Below, one piece after another: positions 1-8,830 of a stretch of DNA of 64,000 nt. The stretch lies in contig JBKBII010000010.1 in assembly GCA_046299415.1 (NCBI GenBank), positions 43,674 through 107,673 of the forward strand, in the 5' to 3' direction. The stretch is from JBKBII01 sp046299415 (GTDB lineage: Bacteria; Pseudomonadota; Gammaproteobacteria; Ectothiorhodospirales; Ectothiorhodospiraceae). Numbering within the stretch: position 1 is the stretch's first letter; every line of letters begins with the position of its first letter. The notes under the pieces were generated by a model. That model saw only the letters and a program-made list of their open reading frames with translations, was not told the DNA's origin and made no database searches. The translations under genes were made by a program, and so were the position numbers.

Positions 1-957
1 CGCCACCGGCGCCGAGATGATCCCGGCCTGCCAGACCTTGAGCGCGACCACCGCCACGGCCAAGGCACCGAAACCAGTCAACGTCTGCGTCAACAGCGTT
101 GCAACACGCTCGATGCGGTCTTGCCATGCCCGCATCCGGCTACGTTCTGTATCCAGCGCCGCCAGCCCATCGAACGCGTGCCGACTGCGTCCGCGCCCAA
201 TCAAATCGGGCAGATCCCCCAGCGTCTCGAGCATTGCCTCACGCTCGCGCGCCCGTGCCGCGACCACCGCTCGACCGGCTTTGCGACCGGCACGCGCCGC
301 CACGATCGCCGCGCCGAAGATGGCCAGCGACTGCGCAACGATGATGCCTGCCAACTCAGTTCGACCGACGCCCGCGAGAATCGCTGTCACGACGATCAAT
401 GTCGCGATCGCAGCCACCAGTGGACCGATGATTCGCAGCGGGACCGCATCGAGCGTGTCGACATCCGCAGACAGGCGCGTTTGGACATCGGCCGAATGCA
501 GCGCGTCGATGCGATGCCAGTGCGTGCTGAGCACACCCGCAAACACACGCACTCGAAGGTCACGCAAGGTTCGTAGAACCGCATCGTGACTGACCAGACG
601 TTCAAAATATCTCAGCAACGGGCGCGCGATCGCCAGCCCTCGGATCGCGCCCGACGGCGTGTACAAATTCAGCGTCGCCACTAAACCCGCACCCGCCAAT
701 GCCGTCGCGGTCAAAAACCAGCCGGACACCGCCAACAGTCCCAGCCCACTGATCCAGGTCACGCTCAACAGGAGAAACGCGAGCGCATAGCGCCCCGGCG
801 CCGCGAGCAACAACCAGCCGCCAAACAACCGTCGAGCGTCAGACATCGCCCGAGGAGTCTCGCATTGATGAGTCTCGCATTGACGATCCGACACCCCCGA
901 AGTCCGGCTCTGCATGGCCCCGACAATCCGAGACCCGTCTGCACGGTCTCGCATCAT
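1..957 (-). CDS. cydC: ABC transporter CydC, partial (C-terminus beyond window)
   Basis: This is half of the heterodimeric inner-membrane CydDC exporter of glutathione/cysteine, needed to assemble cytochrome bd. The reading frame is open to the window edge, about 319 codons. It shows the transmembrane domain: a first helix around LFGGWLLLAAPGRYALAF, then RPLLRYFERLVSHDA and GRGRSRHAFDGL, typical of CydC. The ATP-binding half lies outside. I start it at the ATG overlapping the cydD stop (ATGA, 954-957), which implies translational coupling. The first 37 residues are then a polar extension containing a tandem QCET repeat. An internal ATG at 846 (MSDARRLF) matches the usual CydC start and is the alternative. 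Family assignment is from sequence; the exported substrate is family knowledge. Confidence 0.88.
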   Translation of the reverse strand, partial: MMRDRADGSRIVGAMQSRTSGVSDRQCETHQCETPRAMSDARRLFGGWLLLAAPGRYALAFLLLSVTWISGLGLLAVSGWFLTATALAGAGLVATLNLYTPSGAIRGLAIARPLLRYFERLVSHDAVLRTLRDLRVRVFAGVLSTHWHRIDALHSADVQTRLSADVDTLDAVPLRIIGPLVAAIATLIVVTAILAGVGRTELAGIIVAQSLAIFGAAIVAARAGRKAGRAVVAARAREREAMLETLGDLPDLIGRGRSRHAFDGLAALDTERSRMRAWQDRIERVATLLTQTLTGFGALAVAVVALKVWQAGIISAPVA

Positions 958-3050
958 CGACCTTCCGCCTCGTGCCTGTGTCGAACAGCTGGCTTGCCGT
1001 TCGCCGCCGCTGAATGCACCGTTGTTCGCGCCAGATGAACAACGCGATCGGCCTTCTCAGCCACAGCCGGATCGTGCGTCGCGACCAGCAGCGTCCAACC
1101 CTGAGTCCGCGCGCGCCGAAACAATTCATCGATCACCCGATCGCGAGTCTCGCCATCCAGCGCCTTAGTAGGCTCGTCGAGCAACCACAGCGACTCAGGC
1201 GCAAGATAAGCACGCGCCAGCGCAATGCGCTCGGCCTGCCCACCTGAAACGCCGACCCCGAGTTCACCGATCGGACGCTCAAGCGTCCAACCCTCGTGCG
1301 CCAAATCGAGCCCGGCCGCTCGCAGCGCCTCGAGCAAAACCGCGTCGTCGCAAGCGTTAACGTCCTCGCATTCTTTTCGACCACTTCGCTCGCTCTCTGC
1401 CTGCTGCCCCGCTTTCGATCGCGCGTGCACTTTTGTGGTGATCACCCGATGATTCATGTCCTGATCGACACACCCAGAAATCGCGTCGTGACTCAACGTC
1501 GGCGCGCTGGCGCTCCCCAACCGGCCCATCCGGCCAACCTCAAGATGTCTCGTCAACGCATCCCGCAAACTTCCAGCGTAAAGATGCAAACTCTGCCCGA
1601 TCCAGACGAACCGACTCGCGGACGGTGCACGGACGACGCGACCCGAAGCGGGCTTCAAAAAACCCGCGATCAGCGCCAGAAGGGTCGACTTACCGACACC
1701 CGAGGGGCCCATGATCGCGACCACCTCACCGGCGCGCAGCGAGAACTCAAAATTTTGCAGCACGGGCACGACTCGGCCGGGCGGGGTGTAACTCACCGCA
1801 ACGACTCGCACCAACACGCTGGAATCCCCATCAACCCCGAGTGCATCGTCACGCGCACCAGTCGTGTCGTCTTCACCACCAGAGCCAGCCGGGACCGCTG
1901 ACCGCTGACCGAGCGTTGCCGCACCGGCTGCTTCCGGATCTCTCATCAACGACTTCTCGATCGCCGCCAAAGCCACCAGCGCCGCCTGAGCCTCAGCGCG
2001 ATCGTGATAGCGCTCAGCCCAGTGACGAATCGCCATGAAGTACTCTGGCGCCAACAGCAGAATCCACAAGCCCGTCAAAAGCGTGAGTTGGGGCGCCGGC
2101 CCGTAGTCGATCGCACCGAATAACGCAAATCCAATGTAGATCGCCGTCATACCGATCGCGGCTGCGGCAAAAAACTCGAGGACCGCTGACGACAGAAACG
2201 CGATCCTCAACACCCTCATCGTCAAGCGCCGAAAGGCATCCGACGCACTCGCGACGTCGGCGACCGTCTCAGCACCTGCGCCGGCGCGACGCAACCATGC
2301 AGCCGCCTGAACGCGATCGACAAAGTACCCGCCGAGCCGCGTCTCCTCAGCCTGCTGCGCCTCATGAATTTTCGCCGCCCCCATCCCGATCAACGCCATG
2401 AAGACCGGGATCAAAGGCGCCGCGAAGGCCAATAAAAATCCGGCGATCCAATCGAGCGCAAACACAACCGCCAGCACACCGATGACCATCGTCAACGCCT
2501 GAAAAGCGGCCGGTTCGGCCGCCGCGTAAGTCGCATGCGTCCGCTCGACCTGACGTTGATAACGCGACACGACCTCGCCAAGCGGCGCGGCCTGGGCAAG
2601 GCCAAGAGGGCCGGCTTGATCGATTGCGCGACGCAAGCGCTCGCGCAGCCGCGTCTCAACCGTGAATGCGCGCCACGCGGCACCCTCATCACGCAGGAGT
2701 GAGCCGACCGCGCGCACCGCGAGCCCCACGAACGCCACCACCAACGCGATCAAGGTCGTCGAAAAGTCACCCTCCGACAGCACGGGCGACAACCACGCGA
2801 TCATCCAATCGCCCGGCTCCTGACTGAGCCATCGACTCGGCACTACTGCCGCCAAAAGCAGCGCAAGCGCGCCCGTCAGGATCACGGTACCTGCGACATG
2901 CAGAACGGCGCCCGACATCATGACGAGGGTCGACTCAGTAGGCGGTGCCACAGCGCGCGCCAAGCGACGCGCTGCGTGCTTTTGCGCCTGCACAGCCGTC
3001 TCGTCCGTAAGCGCCGATTCCGAGTCCACGTTCTCAGCGAGTGAAGTCAC
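954..3050 (-). CDS. cydD: ABC transporter CydD
   Basis: Partner of CydC: an inner-membrane ABC half-transporter with fused permease and ATPase. The 698 residues exceed the usual 550-590. Six-helix region about 45-340. Walker A GPSGVGKST at 448-456, Q-loop WIGQSLHLYAGSL at 483-495, signature VSGGQAERIALARA at 601-614, Walker B LWLLDEP at 621-627 and His659. Two polar inserts are unusual: about 370-410 before the nucleotide-binding domain, and about 503-566 between the Q-loop and the signature. The catalytic motifs are intact, so the inserts are probably tolerated surface loops. The start is GTG with no clear ribosome binding site. cydC follows with an ATGA overlap. No cydA or cydB is visible in the window. 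Confidence 0.92.
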   Translation of the reverse strand: MTSLAENVDSESALTDETAVQAQKHAARRLARAVAPPTESTLVMMSGAVLHVAGTVILTGALALLLAAVVPSRWLSQEPGDWMIAWLSPVLSEGDFSTTLIALVVAFVGLAVRAVGSLLRDEGAAWRAFTVETRLRERLRRAIDQAGPLGLAQAAPLGEVVSRYQRQVERTHATYAAAEPAAFQALTMVIGVLAVVFALDWIAGFLLAFAAPLIPVFMALIGMGAAKIHEAQQAEETRLGGYFVDRVQAAAWLRRAGAGAETVADVASASDAFRRLTMRVLRIAFLSSAVLEFFAAAAIGMTAIYIGFALFGAIDYGPAPQLTLLTGLWILLLAPEYFMAIRHWAERYHDRAEAQAALVALAAIEKSLMRDPEAAGAATLGQRSAVPAGSGGEDDTTGARDDALGVDGDSSVLVRVVAVSYTPPGRVVPVLQNFEFSLRAGEVVAIMGPSGVGKSTLLALIAGFLKPASGRVVRAPSASRFVWIGQSLHLYAGSLRDALTRHLEVGRMGRLGSASAPTLSHDAISGCVDQDMNHRVITTKVHARSKAGQQAESERSGRKECEDVNACDDAVLLEALRAAGLDLAHEGWTLERPIGELGVGVSGGQAERIALARAYLAPESLWLLDEPTKALDGETRDRVIDELFRRARTQGWTLLVATHDPAVAEKADRVVHLARTTVHSAAANGKPAVRHRHEAEGR

Positions 3051-3524
3051 ACCGGACGCATCGACACGTTCGCCGACGCATCGATTCGGCTTGATCCATC
3101 GCCACTAGCATGCGTCATGCCCACACCTCCGCGGTCACACAGCCATTCGCTGAAAAATCCCCAAGCAGCAGACCGACTGCCCAAGGATGCTTCGGCGTCG
3201 CAACGAGAAACCAGGCCACCTTGATGGCATTAAAGCGGACACTGAATTCCGCGTCAGCGCACTTTCAAGCTTGATCGAGCAGACGGGGTACTCGAGCAAC
3301 GCCCAATCCGACCCAGGTCACTCGGCCGACCTTCACCGACGACAGATCCCCAGACCTATGGACGCTGAAGCGCGTTCATCCTGCGCTGCAAAAATGGCCA
3401 ACCGCCAACGGGCACTACGGCGTCGCGAATGAGCCAATTCGATAGCGGAATCAAAGCCAGATCCTTTGGATCCAAGCGCCTGAGCCCCTCCCAAACGTGC
3501 AGTCTGCAGAGTCTCCAAAAGCCC
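3051..3524. other. Spacer dacB-cydD, no gene seen
   Basis: 474 bases between two minus-strand genes. Only short ORFs without recognisable sequence are present, and I see no hairpin followed by a T-run. A promoter for cydDC should lie here but I could not pick a convincing -35/-10 pair. Confidence 0.5.
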
Positions 3525-4943
3525 TCACAAACCAGCGACATAGGCCAGAACAGAATCCTGCAAGCGCTGCGCGGCCGCCCCATGCGCGTCGGCATGGCCC
3601 ATCATCACCACAACGACATACTCTCGATCCGAATCGCTACGCACCATCGCAGCCACGGCGCTCACGGCGTTCAAACGCCCTGTCTTGACATGAATCCGTC
3701 CGGCCTCCTTCGCCCCCTGAAAACGACGGCGAAACGTCCCATCGACACCCGCGATCGACATCGAGGACACAAACTCGTAGCGCGTCGGATGACGATGCGC
3801 CGCGACCAGCAGAGCGCCCATCTGCCGCGGCGTCATCCGCGCGACGCGCGAAAGCCCGGATCCGTTGTCAAAAACCATCCCTCCGACATCGACGCCCTGT
3901 TCGGCCAATACCTCGAGCACCGCGCGACGAGCCTTTTCGAGTGTCGCTGGGGCGCCATAGCGCTTCGCCCCCACCGCCATCGCCATGTGCCGGGCATGAA
4001 CATTGTTGCTCCATTTGTTGACCGGCCCGAGTAGTTCCGCCAACGGCGGCGATGCATGGCGGTAGATGCGGTCCAGCCCGGAGTGACCGGCGCCATTTTC
4101 AACCCGCACCTGCCCGCTCAGCGAGCCGCCCTGCATTCGCCACATCGTACGAAACATCTCGGCCGCGTAATCCTCGGGCGTCAAGGCGACCCGGTAGAGA
4201 TTGTATGCGCCGCATTGACGTGGATACGTCCCGGTGAAATGCGCCGTAGTACCCGTCGCATCGCGCGAGACATCAAACACGATCCCGCGCTGCCAAGCGC
4301 CACAAGACCCACCGCCCAACTGCACCCGATTGTCGATCCTCAAACCCGGCAACGGTGGATCGGTCTCGACTCTGAGTCGATCGCCATCGACGTAAAAGTA
4401 AAATTGAATCGCTGACGCGTTCACATGCAGCGCGTGTGCGGGCTGGTTATAGGCCCGAAGCGGCTGCCCATCAAACGCGCCGGGATCAACAAACGGCAAG
4501 CTGAACGCCGCGCCATCGAGGATCACATCACCGCGAATCTCGCGCACACCCGCACGTCGAATGCCCGCGATCAACGAAAAATAACGCTCGGTGTTCAGCC
4601 CTGGATCACCCGTCTTGACCAGCACCAGATCACCGTCAAGCACGCCCTCGCGTACCGTACCGCGGACCCGGACATCCGTCATCCACTGATGATCCACGCC
4701 CAATTCAGCCAACGCTGTAAAAGTCGTCGCCAACTTGATCGTCGACGCTGGGTTGAATGGCGTATCGCCCTGATGAGCCGCCAACGGGACCTCTTCATCG
4801 ACGCGCTGGATCCAGACACCAACGGCACTCGGCGGCAACCCCGACGCCGCAATCGCTGCTCGCAACGGCTCCGGCAAAACCTCTACGCCTTGCGCATGAC
4901 CGAGCCCGGCGCCACCCAACACCAGCATCAAGGCAGCCCGCAT
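3525..4943 (-). CDS. dacB: D-alanyl-D-alanine carboxypeptidase/endopeptidase (PBP4 type)
   Basis: Periplasmic serine peptidase acting on peptidoglycan (peptidase S13). From the chosen ATG the protein has 472 residues, close to E. coli DacB (477). It begins with a signal peptide (MRAALMLVLGGAGLGHAQG). The three penicillin-binding motifs are present: SxxK as S67TIK70, SxN as S312NN314, KTG at 420-422. The reading frame is open further upstream to 5066, with a second candidate start at 5012 that would add an Arg-rich leader; I prefer 4943 because it gives the cleanest signal peptide, although the Shine-Dalgarno is weak. It sits downstream of the EAL/GGDEF gene on the same strand with about 260 bases between. 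Confidence 0.93.
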   Translation of the reverse strand: MRAALMLVLGGAGLGHAQGVEVLPEPLRAAIAASGLPPSAVGVWIQRVDEEVPLAAHQGDTPFNPASTIKLATTFTALAELGVDHQWMTDVRVRGTVREGVLDGDLVLVKTGDPGLNTERYFSLIAGIRRAGVREIRGDVILDGAAFSLPFVDPGAFDGQPLRAYNQPAHALHVNASAIQFYFYVDGDRLRVETDPPLPGLRIDNRVQLGGGSCGAWQRGIVFDVSRDATGTTAHFTGTYPRQCGAYNLYRVALTPEDYAAEMFRTMWRMQGGSLSGQVRVENGAGHSGLDRIYRHASPPLAELLGPVNKWSNNVHARHMAMAVGAKRYGAPATLEKARRAVLEVLAEQGVDVGGMVFDNGSGLSRVARMTPRQMGALLVAAHRHPTRYEFVSSMSIAGVDGTFRRRFQGAKEAGRIHVKTGRLNAVSAVAAMVRSDSDREYVVVVMMGHADAHGAAAQRLQDSVLAYVAGL

Positions 4944-5206
4944 CAGCACCGAGTGCCATCGACACTCAATACGACGACGCCTTATCCAACCCTTCACCGA
5001 AGACCTCCACATCCATTCACCGCAACCCGGCACGGCCAGTTTGCGGCGGCCGACAGCCAGCAGCAAGCGGTATTTGCCGTCGTCAGGCGCGAACTAAACG
5101 ACCGGCCTGTCGCCGACTCAGACAGTCCGCTGCCTGTGAAAGCACAGCCGCTGTTCGTCGCAGCATCGGACCCGTCGTCCCACGGCCGCCACCCCGACAC
5201 GGATGA

Positions 5207-7753
5207 TTAGGGCGCGCAGGGTTCGTCTTCGATGTTCCGGGGCGTCGCTGTTTGAAGCGTTGCGGACGACCTACCGACGAGATCGAGAAGGCCCGAGAGG
5301 CTCAGGTCCGCAACGATCAGATCGCCCTCGGCGGCCAATCCGCCGACGCGGAAAGCGACAGTGACGCAAAAATCCTCCGTCGCTCGCGACAAATAGATAT
5401 CCGAGATGAAACGAGCCGCGCCCTGAGCGATCGCGCGATAGTACGGTGCCGTCGATCGATCCACACCGCGGCCCCGCGCCCGAACGCGATCGGCCAGCCG
5501 CGGGTTGACACAATTGTCAAATCGCTGCACGCCGTTAGCATCGAGGCGGTATACCAACTCGAAAAACGGATACGAATCGAACCAACCGTCGGGGATGCCA
5601 TCGTCCGAATTCGCACGCAGCAGCCACTCATCGAGCGCAGCAAAGGCCTGATCCTGCCATTGAAACTGACGCGCGGGTGGCGGCAACGGCAACACCCGCT
5701 GCGGCGGCCCCTCCCACACGATAACGCTCCCGCTGACTTTCTTTGCTGCCGATTTCAAGCGGGCGGCCCGTTGAGCGAGCTCGATGCTATCGATCACAGC
5801 CCCATCGAGTCCCGCTTGCACCACCACCACCGAGACGTTGGCACGATCCTCGACGGGAGGCGCGCAGGTTTCGCGATCGAGCGGCTCGTTTTCACCTTGA
5901 CAGTACAGATGAACCGCAAGAGCATCGAATTGCGCCACCGCGCGCCTTATGGCCGGCAACCATTGGGCCGACGTCGGCGGCGCCAAGACGACGAAATCAT
6001 CCCCGCCGATATGCCCCACGACGACCGCCGGATCGCTGGCAAAGGCACCGCGCAGCGATTCCGCGAGCAGTTTGATCATGGCATCGCCACGCACAAAGCC
6101 AAAGCGATCGTTGAACGCCTTGAATCGATCGAGATCGACGTACAACATCACCAAGCCCTCGCGACGAGTCTGCAAGTCATGCATCGCCCGCCGCAGACGC
6201 GGTCCTGTCGGCATCCGCGTCAACGCATGTACATCGTGATCCACCACCTCATCGAGACTGCGTTCGAGCACCCTCTGCGCATTGATCAAACCGAGGTAAC
6301 GCCCCTCGTCGTCGCACACCACCCACGGCTCATCGCTGCTCGGGGAACGGAAGACACGCCAAAGGATTTGCCGAACCGGGACATGTCCCGACAGGCGGTG
6401 ATGAAGAGGCCGGACCAGACGACCGATACCGCCACGAGCGACTTCTTGACCGGGTAAACCACGGACGGCACGAGCACGATCGACGAACCCCACGGGGTGA
6501 TCCTGATCGACGACAACGATCGACGTCAACGCGGGATCTTCATTGAAGCGGGCACGCAAATCACCGAGGCTTGAGTGGAGATGAGCCGGCTCGACAAACT
6601 CGATATCATCCGCCAAGGTCAAGGATCGGCGCTTGACACTCTGAGAATGCGCCTTTCGCGCCGATGGGACGTGCCAGATCGGGACCTCGGGTTGCGGGGC
6701 CGGGCGGGCGATCGCATAGCCCTGAGCGTAGGGAATACCAATTTCGCGTAGACACTCGAGATCACGGTCGTCCTCGACACCCTCCGCAATGCAGGCCGAA
6801 CCCAGCCGTTCGCCGAGATGAGCCAGCGACTCGAGCATCGCGCGGCGCGTCTTCGAACCCTCGCACGCATGTACCAGCGAGCGATCGAGTTTGATGAAAT
6901 CAGGCTTGATCGCCGCGACCGCCGACAGCCCGCTGAAACCCGTCCCGAAGTCGTCGAGAGCGAGGCGGAAACCACGCTCGCGCAAGGCACTGCAGCGCGC
7001 AGCAAGCTTCGATAGGTCCTCAACCTTCTCCGACTCGCTGATTTCGAGGACGATCTCCGCGGGCGCGATCGCCAGTTTATCCACCAGCGCCACGATCGGG
7101 TGCCGATCGAGTTCGCCCACCATCAGGTTTTGCGGCAGAACATTGACGAACAGAGGCATTCCCGACGGCAATCGTTCTCGTTTGTCGCGCAGCGCCATGC
7201 GCTGCGCACTGCGCTCGAACACACACAGACGGCGTGCTCGCCGCGCAACACCAAAAATGACATCGCCCGCGAGAACGCCACGCGTCGGATGGCGATAGCG
7301 CGACAGCGCCTCATACGCAAAAACACCGTGGTCAGCCGCGAGATCGACGATCGGCTGAAAGTACGTACACAGACCCGCCTCGGGCGGCGACATGACCCAG
7401 TTCTCATGCAAGCGAGCGTGCAAAACCGAAAGGGGTTCGATTCGCGTCAGGGCGTCGAGCCGCATCTGCGATTCCGGCGTCAACACCCCGGCAGTGTCAC
7501 CACGCAGAGCATCCGGATCTTCGTCGATCCAGACGGCCTCGACCTGCTCGGCAAGGTGATACGGCAGTTCGTTCACCAGCGCGCCCACCACCTCGGCCAG
7601 ATCACGGCCTTCGCGTGGTTCAAAAGTCCACAGCTCGACATGCCCGGAAACCGCCACGAGCGGGATTTTTAGTGGCGCAGTGCGATAGACCGCCCGACCG
7701 AGTTCCGACCATCCCGCCGGCGCGGTATACCCATGGATCGACACGCAGAGCAT
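5207..7753 (-). CDS. EAL-CBS-GGDEF-Cache cyclic-di-GMP protein
   Basis: Likely bifunctional cyclic-di-GMP enzyme of 848 residues with no transmembrane helix. The EAL phosphodiesterase domain (about 125-350) retains E148AL, N204, E237/E240, D267DFG, K288, E324 and the QG motif near 344, so it should be active. A CBS-pair region (about 375-500) follows, then a GGDEF domain (about 530-680) with G583GDDF, a conservative variant of GGDEF whose activity is uncertain. The C-terminal 720-825 resembles a Cache/PDC sensor (RGVDRSTAPYYRAI, FISDIYLSRATEDFCVTVA), which is odd because Cache domains are usually periplasmic. The ATG is preceded by GAGG. It is probably transcribed alone or with dacB. Domain calls are by eye. 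Confidence 0.9.
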   Translation of the reverse strand: MLCVSIHGYTAPAGWSELGRAVYRTAPLKIPLVAVSGHVELWTFEPREGRDLAEVVGALVNELPYHLAEQVEAVWIDEDPDALRGDTAGVLTPESQMRLDALTRIEPLSVLHARLHENWVMSPPEAGLCTYFQPIVDLAADHGVFAYEALSRYRHPTRGVLAGDVIFGVARRARRLCVFERSAQRMALRDKRERLPSGMPLFVNVLPQNLMVGELDRHPIVALVDKLAIAPAEIVLEISESEKVEDLSKLAARCSALRERGFRLALDDFGTGFSGLSAVAAIKPDFIKLDRSLVHACEGSKTRRAMLESLAHLGERLGSACIAEGVEDDRDLECLREIGIPYAQGYAIARPAPQPEVPIWHVPSARKAHSQSVKRRSLTLADDIEFVEPAHLHSSLGDLRARFNEDPALTSIVVVDQDHPVGFVDRARAVRGLPGQEVARGGIGRLVRPLHHRLSGHVPVRQILWRVFRSPSSDEPWVVCDDEGRYLGLINAQRVLERSLDEVVDHDVHALTRMPTGPRLRRAMHDLQTRREGLVMLYVDLDRFKAFNDRFGFVRGDAMIKLLAESLRGAFASDPAVVVGHIGGDDFVVLAPPTSAQWLPAIRRAVAQFDALAVHLYCQGENEPLDRETCAPPVEDRANVSVVVVQAGLDGAVIDSIELAQRAARLKSAAKKVSGSVIVWEGPPQRVLPLPPPARQFQWQDQAFAALDEWLLRANSDDGIPDGWFDSYPFFELVYRLDANGVQRFDNCVNPRLADRVRARGRGVDRSTAPYYRAIAQGAARFISDIYLSRATEDFCVTVAFRVGGLAAEGDLIVADLSLSGLLDLVGRSSATLQTATPRNIEDEPCAP

Positions 7754-8434
7754 CCCAATGCCTCGTTGTCACAGAGCACGACGACTTATCGCGGAGGAGC
7801 CTGACAGACCAACGGACTGCAGAGCAAAGCCACCCCGGACGCACCCAGAGAGATAAGCGATGCCACAGGGTGAGCAAGTACCGCGCCAGACGTCGCGCAA
7901 GTGAGATCGCAAACAGGCGCCGGCGATCAGCGCCCTGCATATTTCAACGTATGAGTGCCCGACGTCGTGGCCTTCAGGGTCGCACAGAGGTCGTGTCCGC
8001 GGTGTCCCTCTGACCGATCAACCAGCGACAACGACGCGTAAGGTTTTACCCCAAGCCAGACGGGCCCTGATCGGAAACGCCCCCACCCTCGACTCGCGTT
8101 CAACGTTGACGCCCATCGAAGTGACTGATCACATTTGGCAGATCCGCGCACGGTGCGGCTGGCCGGCCCCGAAGCTCACCGGCTTTGCTCACAGGCCTCA
8201 TCCATCGGCCTAAGAATTCCGGCGCGCAAACGATCGCAACACCCGGCTTCACCCTGGCGCACCAGAATGGATCGATCTGTGGTGAATCACATGATCGACA
8301 AGCGTGCCTCAGAGCCCCGTTGACGCCTCGCTGTAATGCACTAACGCACCAAATCGTCCCAGCATCGAATCAAAACGGTGCCTTTTTTGACTCCCGTCAC
8401 CGCCGCGCCAGCGACATCACGAAGGCTACCCAGC
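7754..8434. other. Spacer upstream of the EAL/GGDEF gene
   Basis: 681 bases between the lipoprotein and the EAL/GGDEF gene, both on the minus strand. Short ORFs on both strands are not protein-like. No tRNA-like fold or intrinsic terminator was found. It presumably holds the EAL/GGDEF promoter. Confidence 0.45.
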
Positions 8435-8830
8435 CTACTGAAACCCACCGCTCACGATACGTCCTTCAAGATCGATGTCCGCGAAGTATCGTGAACGATC
8501 CGTGCGAAACTCCCGAGTCGCAATATCGCCCGGCAAGATCAGTGTCACGTCCGGATAGACCTTGCGAAAAAGCGCAGGCGTGGGGCGAGACGCCACGAAT
8601 TCTTCGAATTGGGCCAAGTCCTGCACGTTCCCGGGTCGCGCTTTGAACGATCGACCCTCGGTCACGATGTCACTCATATCTTTCTGCGGCCATGGCGCAA
8701 CTGCGGCTCCTTCGTATCCCCTCTCGGCGCAGCCCATCACCATACCGACCGCCGCCATCAGTACCCACGGCCCCAGCCCCCGAAACCCGACTGATCGTGA
8801 ACGTGATGCAGGGCGCTGAAAAAGTTTCAT
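8435..8830 (-). CDS. Small lipoprotein, I78 inhibitor-like C-terminus
   Basis: 131-residue predicted lipoprotein of unknown function. The N-terminus is basic, then hydrophobic (GPWVLMAAVGMVMGC) with a lipobox ending at Cys34. The C-terminal part (LILPGDIATREFRTDR ... DIDLEGRIVSGG) resembles the short fold of I78-type proteinase inhibitors, where a PGD-x-T, R-x-DR and D-x-x-GR pattern recurs; the resemblance is weak and judged by eye. The start ATG overlaps the prfC stop (ATGA, 8827-8830), so its translation is probably coupled to prfC. An upstream in-frame start at 8872 inside prfC is less likely because it spoils the signal peptide. Confidence 0.6.
   Translation of the reverse strand: MKLFQRPASRSRSVGFRGLGPWVLMAAVGMVMGCAERGYEGAAVAPWPQKDMSDIVTEGRSFKARPGNVQDLAQFEEFVASRPTPALFRKVYPDVTLILPGDIATREFRTDRSRYFADIDLEGRIVSGGFQ

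Noticed and set aside
5252..6457. 401-codon plus-strand frame opposite the EAL/GGDEF gene
   Set aside because: Antisense shadow; the minus strand carries all conserved cyclic-di-GMP residues.
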